Shown: positions 5,418 through 7,770 of the stretch, in pieces
Position numbering within the stretch: the first letter of the stretch is position 1
How the letters are laid out: the number at the start of each line of letters is the position of its first letter
Assembly (NCBI GenBank): GCA_937906975.1
Contig: CALCUN010000124.1
Location: forward strand, 1-7,770
Reading direction: 5' to 3'
Length of the DNA: 7,770 nucleotides
Source of the DNA: an uncultured Bacteroidales bacterium
GTDB lineage: Bacteria; Bacteroidota; Bacteroidia; Bacteroidales; P3
Notes under the pieces: generated by a model
The model's input: only the letters and a program-made list of their open reading frames with translations
Databases searched by the model: none
What the model was told of the DNA's origin: nothing
Translations under genes and position numbers: made by a program

Positions 5418-7516
5418 GATATTTGAGAAAAATCAGCCGTCTTATGTTTTAGCATAAGATATTGCCTTAAAGGTTTGTTTTCTTCGGCTTTCAATAATGG
5501 GTCATGCGATATTATTTGAGTGGAAAGGTCTTTTACTTGCACCATAAGCGGTTCATCTAAAACGATGTCTGCTATTTTTAATTCCATAACGCCACTTTGT
5601 TGAGTGCCTGCTATGTTTCCGGGTCCTCTTAGTTGCAAATCGGCTTGTGCAATTTCAAATCCGTTGTTTGTAACGCACATTGTGTTAATCCTAAACAAGC
5701 TTTCTTGCGATAGTTCGTCTTTTGTTCTTAATATACAGTAGCTTTGTTCTTGTCCTCTGCCGACTCTGCCTCTTAATTGATGAAGTTGTGCAAGTCCAAA
5801 GCGTTCTGCATTTTCTATTATCATAACTGTGGCATTAGGAACATCGACTCCAACCTCAATAACCGTTGTTGCAACCATTATGTTTGTGATTCCCTCTTTG
5901 AAACGTTGCATTTCATAGTCCTTATCCTCAGCCTTCATTTGTCCATGCACAATGCTGATTTGATATTTTGGCAAAGGAAATTCCCTAACAATGCTTTCAT
6001 ATCCGTCCATTAAGTCTTTCAAATCCATTTTCTCGCTTTCCTTAATCAAAGGATATACAACATAGATTTGTCTTCCTAAATCTATTTGCTTTCTCATGAA
6101 ATTGAAAAGCGTAAGTATGTCTCTGTCGAAAAGATGCGTTGTTTGAATAGGTTTTCTTCCCTTAGGCAATTCATCAATTACCGAACATTCCAAATCACCA
6201 TAAACACTCATTGCAAGGGTTCTTGGAATTGGTGTTGCGGTCATTACAAGAACGTGAGGCGGAGTAGTGTTTTTTGCCCACATCTTTGCTCTTTGCTCCA
6301 CTCCAAAGCGATGTTGCTCATCAATTACGGCAAGTCCAAGATTTTTAAACACAACATTGTCTTCCAAAATGGCGTGTGTGCCAATCAAAATGTGTGTTTC
6401 TCCTTCCGAAAGAGCGTTTAAGAGAATTTTTCTATCCTTTTGTTTGCTACTTCCTGTAAGTAAATTCACATTAACAGGCATATCTTTTAAGAAATTCTTA
6501 ATGCTGTTGTAGTGTTGTTGAGCAAGAATTTCGGTAGGTGCTATGATTGAGGCTTGAAAACCATTATCTATTGCAATCAACATGCACAAAAGAGCAACAA
6601 GTGTTTTACCGCTCCCTACATCTCCTTGCAATAGGCGATTCATTTGATAGCCTGTTCGCATATCGTTGCGAATTTCTTTCACAACTCTTTGCTGTGCTCC
6701 CGTAAGTGTAAAGGGTAGATATTTTTTGTAAAAGGAATTGAAATTTTCTCCTACGTTTGCAAATACAAAACCTTTGTTTCTTGCTTTGTTGTTGTGTTTT
6801 TTGACTTGGTTTTCAAGTTGCATAAAAAACAACTCCTCAAATTTTAGTCTTGCTCTTGCCTTTGCGAGATTTTCCTCATTCTTTGGAAAATGAATCTCTC
6901 TCAATGCCCTTTCCCTTGTGTAGAGATTGTAATGTTTTGTTATGTATTGAGGTAAGGTTTCTTCAATTCTGTTTACTGCAAGCGAGAGAACCTCTTGTGT
7001 GAGTTTGGCTAAGGCTTTGGAAGTTAAAAATGCGTTTTTCATTCTTTCGCTTGTGTGATATAAAGGAAAGAAAGTTTCAATTGAAGTGCGTTTGTAAGAA
7101 ATTAAAGTCTCAAATTCGGGGTGAGCAAAGTTAAAGATGCCATTGAAAAAGGTAGGCTTTCCAAAAACAACATAATCAACGCCAAGAGCAATGCTGTCAT
7201 TTATCCATTTTATACCTTGAAAAAAAACTAAATCTATTACACCCGTTGAGTCTTGAAGCTTGATTACAAGCCTTTGTCCTTTGCCTTTGATTAGCTCTTT
7301 CTTAACAACTCGTCCTACAACTTGAATATAGTTTTCTTCACTTGCGATTTCTTTGATTTTTGTAAACTTACTCTTGTCCAAATAGCGAAAAGGGAAATAT
7401 TCCAACAAATCTCCAAAGGTAAAAACATTGATTTCCTTTTTCAAAATGTCAGCTTTCTTCTTGTTTATAGAAGGTAAAAGTTCTATGTCTGTGTTAAAAA
7501 ATTCTCTCACAAGCAA
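5414..7516 (-). CDS. recG: ATP-dependent DNA helicase RecG
   Basis: A 700-aa protein of normal family length. RecG is a cytoplasmic double-stranded-DNA translocase that remodels stalled replication forks and Holliday junctions. An N-terminal region (LLPSINKKKADILKKE, then LLEYFPFRYLD) leads into the wedge OB fold at about 60-150. The helicase core shows Walker A GDVGSGKT (298-305), motif Ia APTEILAQQH (326-335), DEQH (399-402), motif III MTATPIPRT (425-433) and motif VI QLHQLRGRVGRG (577-588). The RecG-specific TRG segment (FRINTM, then GFEIAQADLQLRGPG and GTQQSG) spans 608-642. No upstream in-frame ATG exists. The frame opens after a TGA at 7523-7525, so translation starts at TTG (7516) or, equally plausibly, GTG (7510). 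Its stop shares TTAA with the convergent thioredoxin-like gene. Confidence 0.97.
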   Translation of the reverse strand: MLVREFFNTDIELLPSINKKKADILKKEINVFTFGDLLEYFPFRYLDKSKFTKIKEIASEENYIQVVGRVVKKELIKGKGQRLVIKLQDSTGVIDLVFFQGIKWINDSIALGVDYVVFGKPTFFNGIFNFAHPEFETLISYKRTSIETFFPLYHTSERMKNAFLTSKALAKLTQEVLSLAVNRIEETLPQYITKHYNLYTRERALREIHFPKNEENLAKARARLKFEELFFMQLENQVKKHNNKARNKGFVFANVGENFNSFYKKYLPFTLTGAQQRVVKEIRNDMRTGYQMNRLLQGDVGSGKTLVALLCMLIAIDNGFQASIIAPTEILAQQHYNSIKNFLKDMPVNVNLLTGSSKQKDRKILLNALSEGETHILIGTHAILEDNVVFKNLGLAVIDEQHRFGVEQRAKMWAKNTTPPHVLVMTATPIPRTLAMSVYGDLECSVIDELPKGRKPIQTTHLFDRDILTLFNFMRKQIDLGRQIYVVYPLIKESEKMDLKDLMDGYESIVREFPLPKYQISIVHGQMKAEDKDYEMQRFKEGITNIMVATTVIEVGVDVPNATVMIIENAERFGLAQLHQLRGRVGRGQEQSYCILRTKDELSQESLFRINTMCVTNNGFEIAQADLQLRGPGNIAGTQQSGVMELKIADIVLDEPLMVQVKDLSTQIISHDPLLKAEENKPLRQYLMLKHKTADFSQIS

Positions 7517-7632
7517 AAGATTTCAGCAAAGATACGAATAAAAACTATAAAGTAGTGCTTTGAATTGAAAATAAAACAATTTTGCCACGAGTTAAGCCCA
7601 AATGCTTGCGATATTTTCAAGCAAAAGATTTC
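7510..7632. repeat. 15-bp direct repeat pair at the recG start
   Basis: CAAGCAAAAGATTTC occurs exactly at 7510-7524 and again at 7618-7632, 108 bp apart. The first copy covers both candidate recG start codons. The sequence after each copy is also loosely alike (GCAAAGATACGAATAAAAAC versus GCAAATATTGAAAATATAA), which suggests an old duplication of the recG 5' region. The second copy is enclosed by a 10-bp inverted repeat (ATATTTTCAA 7611-7620 with TTGAAAATAT 7645-7654). Confidence 0.55.
7527..7534 (-). promoter_or_regulatory. -7 promoter box of recG
   Basis: The minus strand reads TATCTTTG, a perfect TAnnTTTG box, but no convincing TTTG appears at the -33 distance. Transcription would start near 7522. 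That leaves only about 6 nt before the TTG start or 12 nt before the GTG start of recG, a nearly leaderless messenger. Confidence 0.5.
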
Positions 7633-7653
7633 CGATTGCAAATATTGAAAATA

Positions 7654-7736
7654 TAAGCCTTTAAGCAAATGACACGAAATCAAAGGCTTAACTTTTTAAA
7701 GCCTTAATTTTGCTTATTTTTCCTTTGATTTAACGT
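7654..7736. repeat. Nested, mutually exclusive inverted repeats upstream of recG
   Basis: Three pairings share one segment. TAAGCCTTT (7654-7662) pairs with AAAGGCTTA (7682-7690). AAGGCTT (7683-7689) pairs with AAGCCTT (7699-7705). AAATCAAAGG (7677-7686) pairs over 10 bp with CCTTTGATTT (7722-7731), extendable by ACG/CGT across a 2-nt bulge. The inner hairpin could be a terminator for a minus-strand gene ending near 7714, or it could be part of a structured RNA. No gene is certain in 7517-7770. Confidence 0.45.
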
Positions 7737-7770
7737 AGTTTTTGTCGCATTTTAGCGAAATAAGATCGGA

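Noticed and set aside
5440..5459. TCTTATG/CATAAGA hairpin as an intrinsic terminator for the thioredoxin-like gene
   Set aside because: The stem is AT-rich, has no following T run and lies in recG coding sequence. It may be chance.
5777..6512. Plus-strand open frames inside recG
   Set aside because: recG is a fully conserved helicase across this span, so these are antisense shadows.

Overview
The window looks like low-GC chromosomal DNA of a Bacteroidales-type Bacteroidetes. Three things point there. Two proteins end in type IX secretion (T9SS) C-terminal sorting domains. Three promoters have the Bacteroidetes TAnnTTTG -7 box. Start codons sit in A-rich leaders without Shine-Dalgarno sequences. 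The species cannot be named from sequence alone.

Left part (1-1168, minus strand): a putative lipoprotein gene with a carboxypeptidase-regulatory-like beta-sandwich domain. It is cut by an in-frame amber codon at 259-261, and the same frame continues as convincing coding sequence to a TAA at 82-84. A TAnnTTTG promoter and a hairpin terminator lie between it and the next unit.

Centre (1121-4166, minus strand): the most interesting part. A near-consensus promoter drives a complete class I cobalamin (B12) riboswitch, followed by a two-gene operon. Gene 1 is a 532-aa secreted protein that joins an N-terminal surface-protein domain to a DUF4465-like domain and a T9SS sorting domain. Gene 2 starts 7 nt later. 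It is a 350-aa secreted protein with BspA-type leucine-rich repeats, an InlB-B-repeat-like domain and a T9SS sorting domain. A terminator follows. No BtuB transporter, BtuG/BtuF binding protein or cobalamin biosynthesis gene is visible, so the riboswitch output here is purely two exported surface proteins. I infer a B12-repressed system for capturing or binding cobamides, or corrinoid-loaded particles, at the surface.

Right part: divergent from the riboswitch is a 402-aa exported thioredoxin-fold protein (CSPC active site). It converges on recG so tightly that the two genes share a TTAA at their stops. recG (minus strand) encodes a full-length branch-migration helicase. It starts at TTG or GTG only a few bases downstream of its predicted promoter. 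The last 254 bases (7517-7770) hold no certain gene. They contain a 15-bp direct repeat and several nested inverted repeats, and possibly the 3' end of another minus-strand gene at the window edge.
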